Origin: a virus
Virus record (IMG/VR): IMGVR_UViG_3300044213_000060
Coordinates: 1-64,000 of that record
Strand: one strand, 5' to 3'
DNA: 64,000 nucleotides
Part shown: positions 27,601-38,053 of the stretch, piece by piece
Position numbering within the stretch: position 1 is the stretch's first letter
Layout: the number at the start of each line of letters is the position of its first letter
The notes under the pieces: generated by a model
Databases searched by the model: none
The model's input: the letters and a program-made list of their open reading frames with translations, nothing else
Told to the model about the DNA's origin: nothing
Translations under genes and position numbers: made by a program

Positions 27601-30600
27601 TACAGCAAATTTAAAAATCGTTTTTTAGAAAATGCATTAAAGTTAGAAATTGATTACACAGATCCTGTTAGCGCAGTTGACACAATTTTAAACTCTATCA
27701 ACGCAGTAAAAAATCAAACATTCCCTTGGTACTACAGTGATATGGTACCATACGGTCAAGTTAAAACAGTATTACCTACTTATAAAGTCTTAACTGCAAG
27801 TATAAGAAGTTATGAAATTACCAGTATATTCAATGACGCCGAATTAAGTAATAGCGCGGTCTTAGTTTACTTAACTAGAATTATTGCCGGAGTCGCAAAT
27901 AAAACTCAATTAGTAAAAGATCGTGATTATAAATTTGATCAAGACAAACCAAGTATTACATTTTTAGATACTTTTGATTTAGTCTACGGTGACGAAATTA
28001 ATATTGTTGAGTATACAAATACAGATGGAAACTATATTCCCGAAACCCCTACAAAACTAGGATTGTATCCTAAATTTGTTCCTAGTATATTTGTAGATAA
28101 CACATACCTAACACCAACAACAGTAATACAAGGACACGATGGAAGTATAACTCCGGCGTTTGGCGATTTTAGAGATCAATTGTTGTTAGAACTTGAACTT
28201 AGAATTTATAACAATTTAAAGATTACCTATAACAAAAATAATTTTAATCTTTACGATTACATTCCTGGAAAATTTAGATTAACAGAATATAACCTAACCG
28301 AATTTAATAGAGTTATTACACAAAACTTCTTAGAATGGGTTGGAACAAATCGTTTAGATTATAGTTCAAATACTACGGCCACAAGCACTGACGGTTTTAC
28401 CTGGAATTATAAAGGGTATAATGATTTAATCACAGGCGAAGCGATGCCGGGATCTTGGAGAGCAGTATTTAAATATCTATTTGACACAGATCGTCCGCAT
28501 ACACATCCCTGGGAAATGTTAGGATTCACTGATAAGCCAACTTGGTGGGAAGAACGTTACGGACCTGCTCCTTATACAAGTGGCAACACAGTATTATGGA
28601 GTGATCTAAGTATTGGGTATATTTACAGTGGTGATCGTGTTGGTTTTGATGCACAATTCCAACGTCCCGGTTTGTTTAATTTTATTCCAGTAGACGACCA
28701 AGGTAATTTACGAGCACCAAGTGATTTTTTAACAAAAATCACTAACACAGGAAAGATTGGCGGAAGTTGGGAAATTGGAAATATGGGTCCAACAGAAACT
28801 GCTTGGCGCCGTAGTAGTGATTATCCGTTTGCGGTTCAATATGCTATGGCATTGATGAAACCTGCGAGATTTTTCGGAACATTAGTTAACATTGAAAGAT
28901 ACAGATATTTAACCGCCTTATCTCAGTTTGGCAACGTTACAACAAACAAACACCTACAACCAACAGACATTCAAATTAATGGGTATGTTAACACAGATGG
29001 AACTGTTGTTCGCACAGCTGGCTATATAAACTGGGTACGTGATTACTTGACTAATTTAGGCATTAGCAATAGTTCTAGTTATATTAAAAATATTTTGCTA
29101 AATCTTAATGTGCAGTTAGCTTATCACGTTGGTGGTTATACTGATAAAAATTATATAACAGTCTTAGCAGAACAAAGCAGTCCTAGCAGTATCAACGATA
29201 GCATCGTAGTTCCAAATGAAAACTATACTATCACATTGAACAAATCTTCGCCTACTGGTAAAATTTCTTATAGCGCAGTTATTGTTGAACGAACAAACAG
29301 TGGATACACAGTAACTGGATATAATTTAGCTAGTCCTTATTTTACAGTGATTCCAAGTCAAGTTGACAATAATTTTTATACTATAAAATCTGGCAGTGCC
29401 AGTGTATCAGTATACAGAAACTACAGACCTGTAAAAGTGCAGTTTAATTATGGCACTGAATTTACTTCTGTTCAACAGTTAGCTGATTTTCTAGTAGGAT
29501 ACCAACGATATTTAAAAAGTCAAGGGTTTGTATTTACAAATGTAGATCCGGATCTTCAAGAAACACTAGATTGGACTGTGAGTATCAAAGAATTTTTGCA
29601 CTGGAGTCAACAAGGTTGGGCCCCAGGCAATGTTATTGTATTAAGTCCAGTCAATACAAAATTAACTGCTGTTACCAAGTTATCGGTTGTTGATGAAATA
29701 AAAAATGCACCGTACAGCAGTAAAGTGTTAGATGTTAACTTTGCTACAATTAAATCTAACAATTTCTCAATTGCTAGAACTGGTAATCAATTTGACATTA
29801 CGAGCATCAGTGGACAAACAATTGCATTTGCAGAATTAGATCTAGTACAGTTTGAGCAGACCATTGTGTTTGATAACCAAACAGTGTTTAATGATATTAT
29901 TTACAGTCCCGAAACCGGTAATAGACAATATCGTTTAAAACTTGTTGGCAACAAAACCGGTGACTGGGATGGTAGTTTTAGTATTCCAGGATTTGTATAT
30001 AACAATAATCAAATCAATGATTGGCAACCCGGCACAGATTATCAGAAAGGTGATCTAGTCAAGTACAAATCAAGTTATTATACTGCCATAGCAGACACAT
30101 CGGGCTCGGCTACATTTGTTATTGCCAATTGGTCATTGATAGATGGTGCAACCATCAAGTCTGGTTTATTAAATAATTTTGGTTATAACTCGGGTAAGTT
30201 TAATCGCGTTTATGACATTGACAATCCAGTTGAAGATGCATCTTTGTTACAATTCAGTCAAGGCTTAACTGGATTTAGATCTAGAAGTTATCTAACAGAT
30301 ATCGGTGTAGACAACGACACACAAGCCAAGTTTTATCAAGGCTTTATTAAACAAAAAGGCACATTAAATGCTGTGAACGCATTCCAAGGTGCACAGTTTG
30401 GTGCGATAACTTCTAACATAGCATACAATGAAGAATGGGCTATTCGTGTTGGTGAATACGGTGCGTTAGACAGCAACAACTACATTGAAGTTGTTCTGCC
30501 TGAAACTAATATTCATACAAGTCCAACACCGATAGAATTTATTGAAAATACTGCAGAACGTCCTTACGATATACAAAGTTATAATGAAAATGATGTCTAT

Positions 30601-33600
30601 AGAATATCAGGATCGTATAGCCCTGATATATTAAAAACACGTACTAGAGATGTTGTTAACACACAAGACTTGCCGACTGCAGGCTATGTTAACCTAAATG
30701 ATGTTGACGCCACTATTTTTGACATAAGAAACTATGCGGTACTAGATGCGGTTATCAACAACATCCGCGACGGATATAAAATTTGGGCTGCAAAAAGTTT
30801 TGATGGACAATGGAATGTTTATAGATCTTCGGGACTAAACAATACAGTTTTGCAAATGAGCTATACAAACGATAGCCTTGTAAAAGTATATCTAAACCGA
30901 ACACATAATTTGTCCAGTGGTGATGTTGTTGTAATTAAAAACTTTGATTCACGCTTTGATGGTTTTTATCAAGTGTTTGGATCAGATAGTAGTACAACAT
31001 TTTTTGTGGTAATGTACCAAAATCTTGACGTCGTACAAAAATTAAAAACCTTATACGGATCTGGTGTTATATTCCACTTGACCAGTATGCGTATCACACA
31101 ACCTAGTCAAGTACTACAACTTACTCCGCCTACCGGATGGATAAATGGCGACAAAGTTTGGATAGATGGCACGGCCACAACAAATTGGGAAGTCTATAAC
31201 AAAACTGATCCTTGGGCATTTGAACAAACACTATCACTAAATCCAAGTGAATACATCGGTAATGATCAATTTGGTACCAGTGTAAAATTTAATTCAGACT
31301 CTACAGTACTATATAGTGGAAGTCCTAATACTGGAATGGGCCGACTGGCAATATTCCAACGCAGTAGTGCCGATAATTCTTGGTCTTCTGCAGGAACTAT
31401 AGCACCAAACGGAAATGCAACAGTACAGTTTGGACAAGCAGTTGATACTGGTAAGCAAACAGTTGTAGTCGCTGCTCCTGGCAGTAATTCTGGTGCAGGA
31501 TATGTTTATGTTTATAAAGCACAAAGTGCTGGTGTTGGCTTATCACAGATTTTAACCGCACCAAATGTTGCATTAACAAATGCTGGGTTTGGGACTGCAG
31601 TTTCTGTTAGCAAAGACGATCGTTGGATGTACATAAGTTCCCCGGGAGTAGGTGAAGTATATGCTTATGCTAAAGTAAGCCAGCCTATTGTTAATACTAC
31701 TTTCACTGTATACGGCAACGAAGTTACAGCTAACTTATCGTCACAAGGTATCGGTAGTACATTAACAAATGTTGGTGGCAACAGCGGAAACTTTACTGTT
31801 TATAATGGTTTAACTTCTTTAATTCCCGGTAACGATTATACATTTACTGCACATTCTATTAGTCTAACAGCACCTGCAACTCAAAGCAATGCTAGTGTTT
31901 CTGGTACCGGTGTAATAAATCAAGTTTATACATCACCGTTTGTTATTGGACCTGTAAAACGAATTCGTGTTGATAATAATGATGGCTCTGGTAGTATTAT
32001 AAAAACAGAAGGAAACATAGACGCTGGACAAGGCGACTACAGAATTTTTGCAAATAGTTCTTCGATTAGCACAATAGTATTTTCGTCAACTGCAACACCA
32101 ACATTAAATGCAAACATTTATATTGAAAATGGTACAAATTATGTATTTTATCAAAATGATTACTATACTCTAGAACACGTAATTTCTGCAGATCACACAA
32201 CTAGTTTTGGCAGCAGCATAAAGTCTAGTACCGATGGTACACAATTGGCTGTTGGTGCTAAAAAATATTCAGTAAACGGATTTAATGAAGCCGGGGCGGT
32301 ATTTGTATACGGACGCAGCATTGAGAAATTTACCGGATCTGGAACAAACAATAGATTTATTACAAAAGATCCAGTGCCACCAATACACTATGTTGAATTA
32401 AATGGTGTTACACAACGAGAAAACGTTGATTACGCAGTAGTGGCTGGTACAGTAACTTTTGCAGTTCCTCCTACGCCAGGAAGTACAATAAGCGTAGACA
32501 CAAATCAATTTAGATTAATAAATTATTTTACTGATACGGCTCCTAGCGCATACGAACACTATGGAGAATCGGTTGAAATATGCCCACTTGATTGCACAGT
32601 ATACGCAACAGCACCAAGATATAAAACTGCACACTATGTTGAAGGAGCAGTTTTTAGATATACTAACCAAGGAAAAGTCTACGGAACTATTCTTGGAACT
32701 GTACAAAATCCTACAGTAACACCAGGAGACTGGTTCTCTATTAACGGATTTAAAGTTTCTTTTGATGGATCAACACTAGATAGCGTTGTAAAAAATATTA
32801 ACAATGCATCAATACTTGGTGTGCAGGCTAGCAACTTAAATGGATATCTATATATTGAAAGTATTTTGTTAACATCATTTAAGAAATTAGATATTAATCC
32901 TGGCAGTGGGACTGCATTAACTGATTTAGGATTGAATGTTTTTGTTTATACTCAAACAATAACAAATCCTGTGGCAATTAACAATCAAAGATTTGCATCT
33001 GGTATCGCAGTAGCCGATACTGCAGATACAATTTTAGTTTCTAGCAGTGGCTCGACTACATATTTAGATAATACGTTTGATTCAATAACAACAACATTTG
33101 ATAGTGGTGCAACTAAATTTACGCATCCTATACCAAATGCTGGCGCAGTTTACGTGTTTGATCTAATGACAAATACCAGCGCAAGTGCAGCTAATCCAGC
33201 ATTATTTGCTTATACTCAGCAATTAGAAGCACCAAATATTTCCGGTGGAATGAATTTTGGTGCCAGCATGGCGGTAGCCAATAACTATATGGCAATTGGC
33301 AGCAACCTAGACTCTGAATACAAAAATAATGGTGGAGTTGTATCTGTGTTAGCAGGGTCAGGTGTAAAAGGTTGGGAATTGATTAGAAGCCAATCACCTG
33401 CAGTAGATTTAAACAGTCTTGGGCATGCATTTATATACAATAATAAAACACAGCAGATTATTCAACATTTAGATTATATTGATCCTGCTAAAGGTAAGAT
33501 ACTCGGGGCCGCGGAACAATTTATTGACATTAAGTCTGAGTTTGACCCGGCGGTATATAATAGTGCGTTGCGTACCGATGTGGTTAATAAAATAGAATTA

Positions 33601-36600
33601 AATTGGAATAGTCAACAACGTGGACGTACTTGGTGGGACTTGAGTACAATTAGATACGTTGACTATGAACAAGATACAATAACATACAGAAGCAAAAACT
33701 GGGGAAGATTATTTCCAGGATCTGTAGTGACAGTGTACGAATGGGTAGAAAGCAATTACTTACCAAGTCAATATGTGTCAAGCGGTGGTGATGGCACACC
33801 AAAATATCCCGACGATACAGCATACTGTTCTGTGGTACAAGTTAATCCGTCTACAGGAATAGTCACAAGTACATATTATTTCTGGGTAAGCAAAAAAGTT
33901 AATGTTGATTTTATTTCTGATAATGGTAGAAAAATCAGCACAATTGAATTAGAAAACATTATACGTAGTCCCGAAAGTCAGGGTATATCGTACTCGGCGT
34001 TGTTGGCACCTAACGCAATGAATTTATATAATATTTCTGATAAATTAGTTGCCAACGAAGTAGTACTACATCTAGATACAACACAGTTAACAAATACAAA
34101 TATTATTCACAGTGAATATCAATTGATAACAGAGTCATCTGCTGATACTGTGTTTCCAAAACGTATTATTACTAAACTAAGGGATAGTCTTAGTGGATTG
34201 AATTCTACAGGCCAAGTTGTTCCAGATCCTACATTAAAAGCCAGTGATAGATATGGTGTATTGATTAGACCTCGTCAAGGATTGTTTATTAACCGTCAGA
34301 CCGCAGTTGAAAACTTTGTTGACAAAGTCAATCAAGTAATGGCTGCAAACCCTGTTGCGTTACAATACAATATTACTACACTAAAATCAAGTCAACCTGT
34401 ACCAGCTGGCTCTTATGATCTTGCAGTTGATATGTATTCTGAACTCGATTATATCAATCGCTCAACACTATCGGATGGATCCCGCGTATTAGTTAATAGT
34501 GATTCTAACAATAACGGATTATGGGTAATCTACAGTTATGTTGCTGCTGACGATTCGTGGACAGTCAATAGAATTCAAAGTTATAATACTTCGTTGTATT
34601 GGACTTACTCTGACTGGTATGCAGTTGGATTTGATACATCGCGAAAAATTACCAAACAAGTTGCAATATACGCCGACATAAAATTATTATCTTATTCTGC
34701 TGGTGATATTATTAAAGTATTAAACAACGGAAATGGAAACTGGTCATTGTACGAAGTACTTGACAATTTGTCTTTGCAAATTGCCGGGGTACAAAATGGA
34801 ACAGTACAACTATTACCAAGTGTATACAATTTGGCCGAAGGCAGCATGGGATTTGATGCTGATAACTTTGGTATAATCAGATACGATCAGAATCCGTTTA
34901 TTGAGTTAGGATACATCTTTGATGCAATTTATAACGATATATTTGTTGGCGATCTAAGTATAGAATTTAATAATTTATTCTTTACGTTGGTAAATTATAT
35001 CTTTACAGAACAACTAGCACCCGATTGGATATTTAAAACCAGTTTTGCAACAGTAACACACTATTTGCGTACTCTAGCTCAACTGCCAAGTTTTGTTAAT
35101 GATAATCAAACATATTATCAAGATTACATCAACGAAATCAAACCTTATCGTACACAAGTGAGAGAATACCTTCCTGTATACTCTGGCACAGATCAAGCCG
35201 ACGGTCGTATCACAGACTTTGATTTGCCGGTGTATTTTGATACAACATACAACAGGTATCGTCCACTTGATAATGCTAATATTTTTGATGCCAACGTTAT
35301 CGCTACCACGGATGAGTATCAAGATTGGTTGTTAAATTACACCTATAGTGTAACTGAATTGTTGATTGAAAATCCTGGATCTGGATATACAGTTCCTCCT
35401 ATTATTACTATTAGCGGTGGCGGAGGATCTGGGGCAACAGCGATTGCTGAAATTAATTTAGACTTTGGTACAGTCACAAATATTATAATTACAAATCCTG
35501 GGTCAGGATATACAACTACACCTACAGTAACAATTAACGGTAACGGCATTGGTGCTACTGCATATGCAATATTAAATAATGAATATTATTCTACTAGTAC
35601 CGCATCAAGTTACAATAAAGTTAGAAACTTAAACACTACAATTAAATTTGATAGAATAAACTATACAAGTAACGTACAAACTTGGTCTGCAAATACTGCG
35701 TATGCAAACAATGCCATTGTTAGCTATAATGGAGTAGCATACCAGGCAGTATCAGCTTGGAATACATATACAGACACAGTATTTGATCCATCTAAATATA
35801 CAGAACTAACAGGCGACTTCTTTACACAAGCAACAGATAGAATCTCTGCTTACTATCAACCAGCAACAGGTATGCCGGGGCGTGATTTTGCACAGTTAAT
35901 GACTGGTATAGATTATCCTGGTACTGAAGTTAAAGGATTAGAATTTACTGCTAATACACTTAACATATCTTCAAATGTTATAGGTTTTAACTATCAAGGC
36001 ATGACTATAACCAGTGCCAATACTTCTAAAATTGATTTTGTGGCGCTAGGATTCTCTGCGGATAAAACTATTGAAGTACGCGGATTAGTTCCGTTTGCAT
36101 TTGACAATAATGCTAGATATACCATTTTAAGCGTTACATCAAATGCTATGATGCTAACCGGAGCACCTGTAACAACTATTAGTAGTTTAGTATTGTCATC
36201 TAATGTAACAGTTAACGCTGGGGATTTCGTACAACAAACATATAGTCCATCTGGTACCGGATTAGTAACTGCCAATGGTAGAGTGGTTAGCTCAACAACA
36301 AACTCTAATGTTATATCTGTTATTAGTACCAATGAATATGTTGTTTCAAATACCAATTATTTGTTAGTTAACAATGCAAATGTACATGCTACAGTTGCAA
36401 ATGTAATGCCAACTGGAACTGCTGATGTTGAACTAATTTATTTTGATGACGCGAACACTAGTAGACTTGATACTATTATTCAAAGTAGTTATACTGATAC
36501 TGCGTTAGGTACAAGACCTGAAGATATTAATGTTGATGGTGGTGCTTATGTTGATCAATACAATAGTCATGCACCAGAAGAACTAATACCTGGTCGTATG

Positions 36601-37359
36601 TATGATACATTAAGTCTAAAAGTAATGCATGTTGATGGTGGATATTCTTGGGCATGGGAATATTTCTACGATATGAACGGTTCTAGACAGTACTATCGTC
36701 TAAGTGATCAACACTCTACGACGCTTCGTGCCAACTTGAATGTTACAGATTCCAATATTCAAGTGGTAAATGCTGCTAGACTATCTGCACCAAATACTCC
36801 ACTTGCACTTCCTGGTGTAGTCTACATTAACGGTGAAAAAATAACATATTATGGAATTGACTACACAAATAATGTATTAACACAGATACGTAGAGGAGTC
36901 GATGGTACGGGAACACCTCAGCGCCACCTAGTGAATTCAACTGCATTCGACAACAGTCTAACACAAGAAATACCTTGGAATTATGTTAATACTGAATTGT
37001 ACTTAACTGGTACAGGTACTAAAACCGCATTTAACAGTAATGTTGACATTTATGGGGTCACTTCTGTTAAAGTTAATGGAAATATAGTACAAAATTACAA
37101 ATTTGTATCTAATACTATTTCACCAGTTAGTGAGTGGGATATAGAATTTTCAACTGCACCGCCACTAGGAGCAAATATCGCAATTACTAACCAATCAGAA
37201 CGTAGTTTCTTAACCATGACCGGAAATACAATTGTTATTGATTCCCACAGCGGCGGATTTATAGTTGCAAATACAGTTGCTGCAACTTTTATGAAACAAT
37301 ACGGGTTAGCTTCATTCTTGAGTAATACATTCTCGTATACGGATCAAAAAATTAGTTGA
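24625..37359 (+). CDS. Giant baseplate wedge/fibre protein, gp7-like position
   Basis: A single uninterrupted 4244-residue frame between gp6 and a gp8-like gene, where T4 has gp7 (1032 residues). The N-terminus (FLPEIFRTDTNQKFL, GYIGREF, YQLEP) resembles large structural proteins of marine T4-like phages. Domains seen: two WxxGTxYxxGxxVxYxxxxYxA carbohydrate-binding-like modules (CBM5/12 style, near residues 1798-1840 and 3685-3725); seven FG-GAP-like blades at ~2209-2919; and paired NPGSGYT Gly-rich units at ~3580-3648. The rest is Asn/Thr/Tyr-rich beta structure. No catalytic motif is clear. It probably forms peripheral wedge arms that touch the cell surface. It starts 13 bases after gp6. 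Confidence 0.8.
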   Translation: MAATRTIQFLPEIFRTDTNQKFLNATLDQLVTEPDFRKINGYIGREFAPSYKSTDNYIAEPSTDRQNYQLEPHVVINNPLTNNLDFYSGYTDVVNKIGYYGGNTTNHNRLFNSEYYTFDGHFDLDKFVNFNNYYWLPYGPDAVPLSSGGVPKTYTYDVTFDSASRSWRFSSNGVENNPNLILEQGGTYTFNIDEPGNQFYIQTKPSQSGMDPAQPNIDITQVLGVENNGTDVGTITFNVPPLDAQTRWTSMPIAGTADFATTLSYAELQGRPVSDIQTALNGIDGYTGNFDLKTVIFIGNYVDDKYWTSLSEFDTDTFDSVFDISGTVPENQRTGIFRINVVNDTYSQPHVLLTPIIAVNNNTKVYVQAGVVYATESFYVDTNNLYQKVPLITAPLTTLYYQSRQYAAAGSISISNTQTSAINPAVDIVGKTNYTSPNGVTLTNGLKVKFDSTATGVYAGNSYYVEGVGSAIVLIDINNTVTPELSDTTTYIGFDATGHGFDFDQFDSTITGALTTDYITINRASQDLNAWSRSNRWFHIDVITSSASYLGNTPVIDQLARAQRPIIEFEANLQLFNYGKVAKLPVDILDTNITNVYTQLEGLPSTKPTSADINVNGTVITIKNNSRIIFSADSNPNVRNKIYRFNIDNKVASVTNPEYICYITEEADSLVEAGHTIIVLSGDSAGLQYYFNGSIWIKAQQKTEVNQPPLIDVVDSNGNSFSDKSIYTNSSFAGTKLFSYSVGTGTVDKVLGFPLSYRNFNNIGDIQFQNNFDLDTFTYLIGSTATSASVNTGLLVKNSGLTSSTNVNLWSKVNSPSKQYQLRKHIYDGANNYFELDVLPNPTTTQPNLKIVVNNTPVALGEYAIVKIVDRYAVAVNSSLMAKGDTVYVQVYSDTPSSLSYYQIPTNLDLNSLNTNFQLLTLGQIRNHLKTVAQNNTGITGQVPGNNNLRDIVYKNTPGTILQHSAPQIYSNLFLVNKNLNFINGLRLAQKEYSKFKNRFLENALKLEIDYTDPVSAVDTILNSINAVKNQTFPWYYSDMVPYGQVKTVLPTYKVLTASIRSYEITSIFNDAELSNSAVLVYLTRIIAGVANKTQLVKDRDYKFDQDKPSITFLDTFDLVYGDEINIVEYTNTDGNYIPETPTKLGLYPKFVPSIFVDNTYLTPTTVIQGHDGSITPAFGDFRDQLLLELELRIYNNLKITYNKNNFNLYDYIPGKFRLTEYNLTEFNRVITQNFLEWVGTNRLDYSSNTTATSTDGFTWNYKGYNDLITGEAMPGSWRAVFKYLFDTDRPHTHPWEMLGFTDKPTWWEERYGPAPYTSGNTVLWSDLSIGYIYSGDRVGFDAQFQRPGLFNFIPVDDQGNLRAPSDFLTKITNTGKIGGSWEIGNMGPTETAWRRSSDYPFAVQYAMALMKPARFFGTLVNIERYRYLTALSQFGNVTTNKHLQPTDIQINGYVNTDGTVVRTAGYINWVRDYLTNLGISNSSSYIKNILLNLNVQLAYHVGGYTDKNYITVLAEQSSPSSINDSIVVPNENYTITLNKSSPTGKISYSAVIVERTNSGYTVTGYNLASPYFTVIPSQVDNNFYTIKSGSASVSVYRNYRPVKVQFNYGTEFTSVQQLADFLVGYQRYLKSQGFVFTNVDPDLQETLDWTVSIKEFLHWSQQGWAPGNVIVLSPVNTKLTAVTKLSVVDEIKNAPYSSKVLDVNFATIKSNNFSIARTGNQFDITSISGQTIAFAELDLVQFEQTIVFDNQTVFNDIIYSPETGNRQYRLKLVGNKTGDWDGSFSIPGFVYNNNQINDWQPGTDYQKGDLVKYKSSYYTAIADTSGSATFVIANWSLIDGATIKSGLLNNFGYNSGKFNRVYDIDNPVEDASLLQFSQGLTGFRSRSYLTDIGVDNDTQAKFYQGFIKQKGTLNAVNAFQGAQFGAITSNIAYNEEWAIRVGEYGALDSNNYIEVVLPETNIHTSPTPIEFIENTAERPYDIQSYNENDVYRISGSYSPDILKTRTRDVVNTQDLPTAGYVNLNDVDATIFDIRNYAVLDAVINNIRDGYKIWAAKSFDGQWNVYRSSGLNNTVLQMSYTNDSLVKVYLNRTHNLSSGDVVVIKNFDSRFDGFYQVFGSDSSTTFFVVMYQNLDVVQKLKTLYGSGVIFHLTSMRITQPSQVLQLTPPTGWINGDKVWIDGTATTNWEVYNKTDPWAFEQTLSLNPSEYIGNDQFGTSVKFNSDSTVLYSGSPNTGMGRLAIFQRSSADNSWSSAGTIAPNGNATVQFGQAVDTGKQTVVVAAPGSNSGAGYVYVYKAQSAGVGLSQILTAPNVALTNAGFGTAVSVSKDDRWMYISSPGVGEVYAYAKVSQPIVNTTFTVYGNEVTANLSSQGIGSTLTNVGGNSGNFTVYNGLTSLIPGNDYTFTAHSISLTAPATQSNASVSGTGVINQVYTSPFVIGPVKRIRVDNNDGSGSIIKTEGNIDAGQGDYRIFANSSSISTIVFSSTATPTLNANIYIENGTNYVFYQNDYYTLEHVISADHTTSFGSSIKSSTDGTQLAVGAKKYSVNGFNEAGAVFVYGRSIEKFTGSGTNNRFITKDPVPPIHYVELNGVTQRENVDYAVVAGTVTFAVPPTPGSTISVDTNQFRLINYFTDTAPSAYEHYGESVEICPLDCTVYATAPRYKTAHYVEGAVFRYTNQGKVYGTILGTVQNPTVTPGDWFSINGFKVSFDGSTLDSVVKNINNASILGVQASNLNGYLYIESILLTSFKKLDINPGSGTALTDLGLNVFVYTQTITNPVAINNQRFASGIAVADTADTILVSSSGSTTYLDNTFDSITTTFDSGATKFTHPIPNAGAVYVFDLMTNTSASAANPALFAYTQQLEAPNISGGMNFGASMAVANNYMAIGSNLDSEYKNNGGVVSVLAGSGVKGWELIRSQSPAVDLNSLGHAFIYNNKTQQIIQHLDYIDPAKGKILGAAEQFIDIKSEFDPAVYNSALRTDVVNKIELNWNSQQRGRTWWDLSTIRYVDYEQDTITYRSKNWGRLFPGSVVTVYEWVESNYLPSQYVSSGGDGTPKYPDDTAYCSVVQVNPSTGIVTSTYYFWVSKKVNVDFISDNGRKISTIELENIIRSPESQGISYSALLAPNAMNLYNISDKLVANEVVLHLDTTQLTNTNIIHSEYQLITESSADTVFPKRIITKLRDSLSGLNSTGQVVPDPTLKASDRYGVLIRPRQGLFINRQTAVENFVDKVNQVMAANPVALQYNITTLKSSQPVPAGSYDLAVDMYSELDYINRSTLSDGSRVLVNSDSNNNGLWVIYSYVAADDSWTVNRIQSYNTSLYWTYSDWYAVGFDTSRKITKQVAIYADIKLLSYSAGDIIKVLNNGNGNWSLYEVLDNLSLQIAGVQNGTVQLLPSVYNLAEGSMGFDADNFGIIRYDQNPFIELGYIFDAIYNDIFVGDLSIEFNNLFFTLVNYIFTEQLAPDWIFKTSFATVTHYLRTLAQLPSFVNDNQTYYQDYINEIKPYRTQVREYLPVYSGTDQADGRITDFDLPVYFDTTYNRYRPLDNANIFDANVIATTDEYQDWLLNYTYSVTELLIENPGSGYTVPPIITISGGGGSGATAIAEINLDFGTVTNIIITNPGSGYTTTPTVTINGNGIGATAYAILNNEYYSTSTASSYNKVRNLNTTIKFDRINYTSNVQTWSANTAYANNAIVSYNGVAYQAVSAWNTYTDTVFDPSKYTELTGDFFTQATDRISAYYQPATGMPGRDFAQLMTGIDYPGTEVKGLEFTANTLNISSNVIGFNYQGMTITSANTSKIDFVALGFSADKTIEVRGLVPFAFDNNARYTILSVTSNAMMLTGAPVTTISSLVLSSNVTVNAGDFVQQTYSPSGTGLVTANGRVVSSTTNSNVISVISTNEYVVSNTNYLLVNNANVHATVANVMPTGTADVELIYFDDANTSRLDTIIQSSYTDTALGTRPEDINVDGGAYVDQYNSHAPEELIPGRMYDTLSLKVMHVDGGYSWAWEYFYDMNGSRQYYRLSDQHSTTLRANLNVTDSNIQVVNAARLSAPNTPLALPGVVYINGEKITYYGIDYTNNVLTQIRRGVDGTGTPQRHLVNSTAFDNSLTQEIPWNYVNTELYLTGTGTKTAFNSNVDIYGVTSVKVNGNIVQNYKFVSNTISPVSEWDIEFSTAPPLGANIAITNQSERSFLTMTGNTIVIDSHSGGFIVANTVAATFMKQYGLASFLSNTFSYTDQKIS
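31249..33380 (+). other. Seven-bladed propeller-like region within the giant protein
   Basis: Seven FG-GAP-like repeats are visible, each with an (Y/F)G.S/A turn, a middle strand and a V.VY/VFVY-type strand: NDQFGTSV, VQFGQAV, AGFGTAV, TSFGSSI, EHYGESV, QRFASGI, MNFGASM. An insert of about 170 residues separates blades three and four. Seven copies is a usual number for a closed beta-propeller. Confidence 0.6.
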
Positions 37360-37378
37360 TAGGATTTAACCCGATAAA

Positions 37379-38050
37379 ATGAACACGATAAATAATAATA
37401 TGAACAACAACGAACAATCACAAACCGTTGACGAAGCAGGTGCTTTATATGTCCGCGGGCATATTAAAATATTTGATCCCGAATCCGGGGAAGTGTTTGT
37501 TAACAAAACAAATGCCATTCACTACGAAAATATCAGTGAAGCTATTGCTTACTGTTTGGCCAATAAAGGACAAAGTTATATATTTGAAATGAATTTTGGT
37601 AATGGTGGAACAAGTATTGATCCAACTGGTATTATTACATATCTACCACCAAATACAAATACTCAAAATGCTACGTTGTATAATGCTACATTTACTAAAA
37701 TTGTAGATGACACCAGCAGTTATAATCCTGACCCGGCAAGAAACAAGATACAAATACGTCATATTCCTGGAAATATCTACAGTGACATAGTTGTTACCTG
37801 TTTAATTGACTACGGCGAGCCTAGTACACAAAGTGCCTTTGATACAAGCACAACACTTAATGATACATTCACGTTTGATGAATTGGGACTAAGAGCTAGA
37901 AGTACAGACGGCACTATTGGACTTGCTAGTACCGGTAAATTATTGACACACGTAATCTTTCATCCTGTACAAAAAAGTTTAAATCGTTTAATTCAAATTG
38001 ACTATACAGTCCGTATTCAAACTCTAACAAATTTGAGTTCACTGGGGTAA
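37379..38050 (+). CDS. Baseplate wedge protein, gp8-like (tentative)
   Basis: A 223-residue protein. After an Asn-rich N-terminus (a second ATG at 37400 is possible) come GALYVRGHIKIFDPESGE, FEMNFGNGG, and the closing FTFDELGLRAR with LLTHVIFHPVQKSLNRL and IQIDYTVRIQT. That closing pattern is common in phage baseplate and fibre-attachment proteins. The place after the giant wedge protein fits T4 gp8 (334 residues), which sits at the wedge periphery. Equivalence is inferred mainly from gene order. Confidence 0.6.
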   Translation: MNTINNNMNNNEQSQTVDEAGALYVRGHIKIFDPESGEVFVNKTNAIHYENISEAIAYCLANKGQSYIFEMNFGNGGTSIDPTGIITYLPPNTNTQNATLYNATFTKIVDDTSSYNPDPARNKIQIRHIPGNIYSDIVVTCLIDYGEPSTQSAFDTSTTLNDTFTFDELGLRARSTDGTIGLASTGKLLTHVIFHPVQKSLNRLIQIDYTVRIQTLTNLSSLG

Positions 38051-38053
38051 TCA

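Noticed and set aside
37388-37396. ATAAATA inside the start of the gp8-like gene as a late promoter
   Set aside because: It lies within the coding region just after the first ATG, in Asn-rich codons where this sequence arises by chance.
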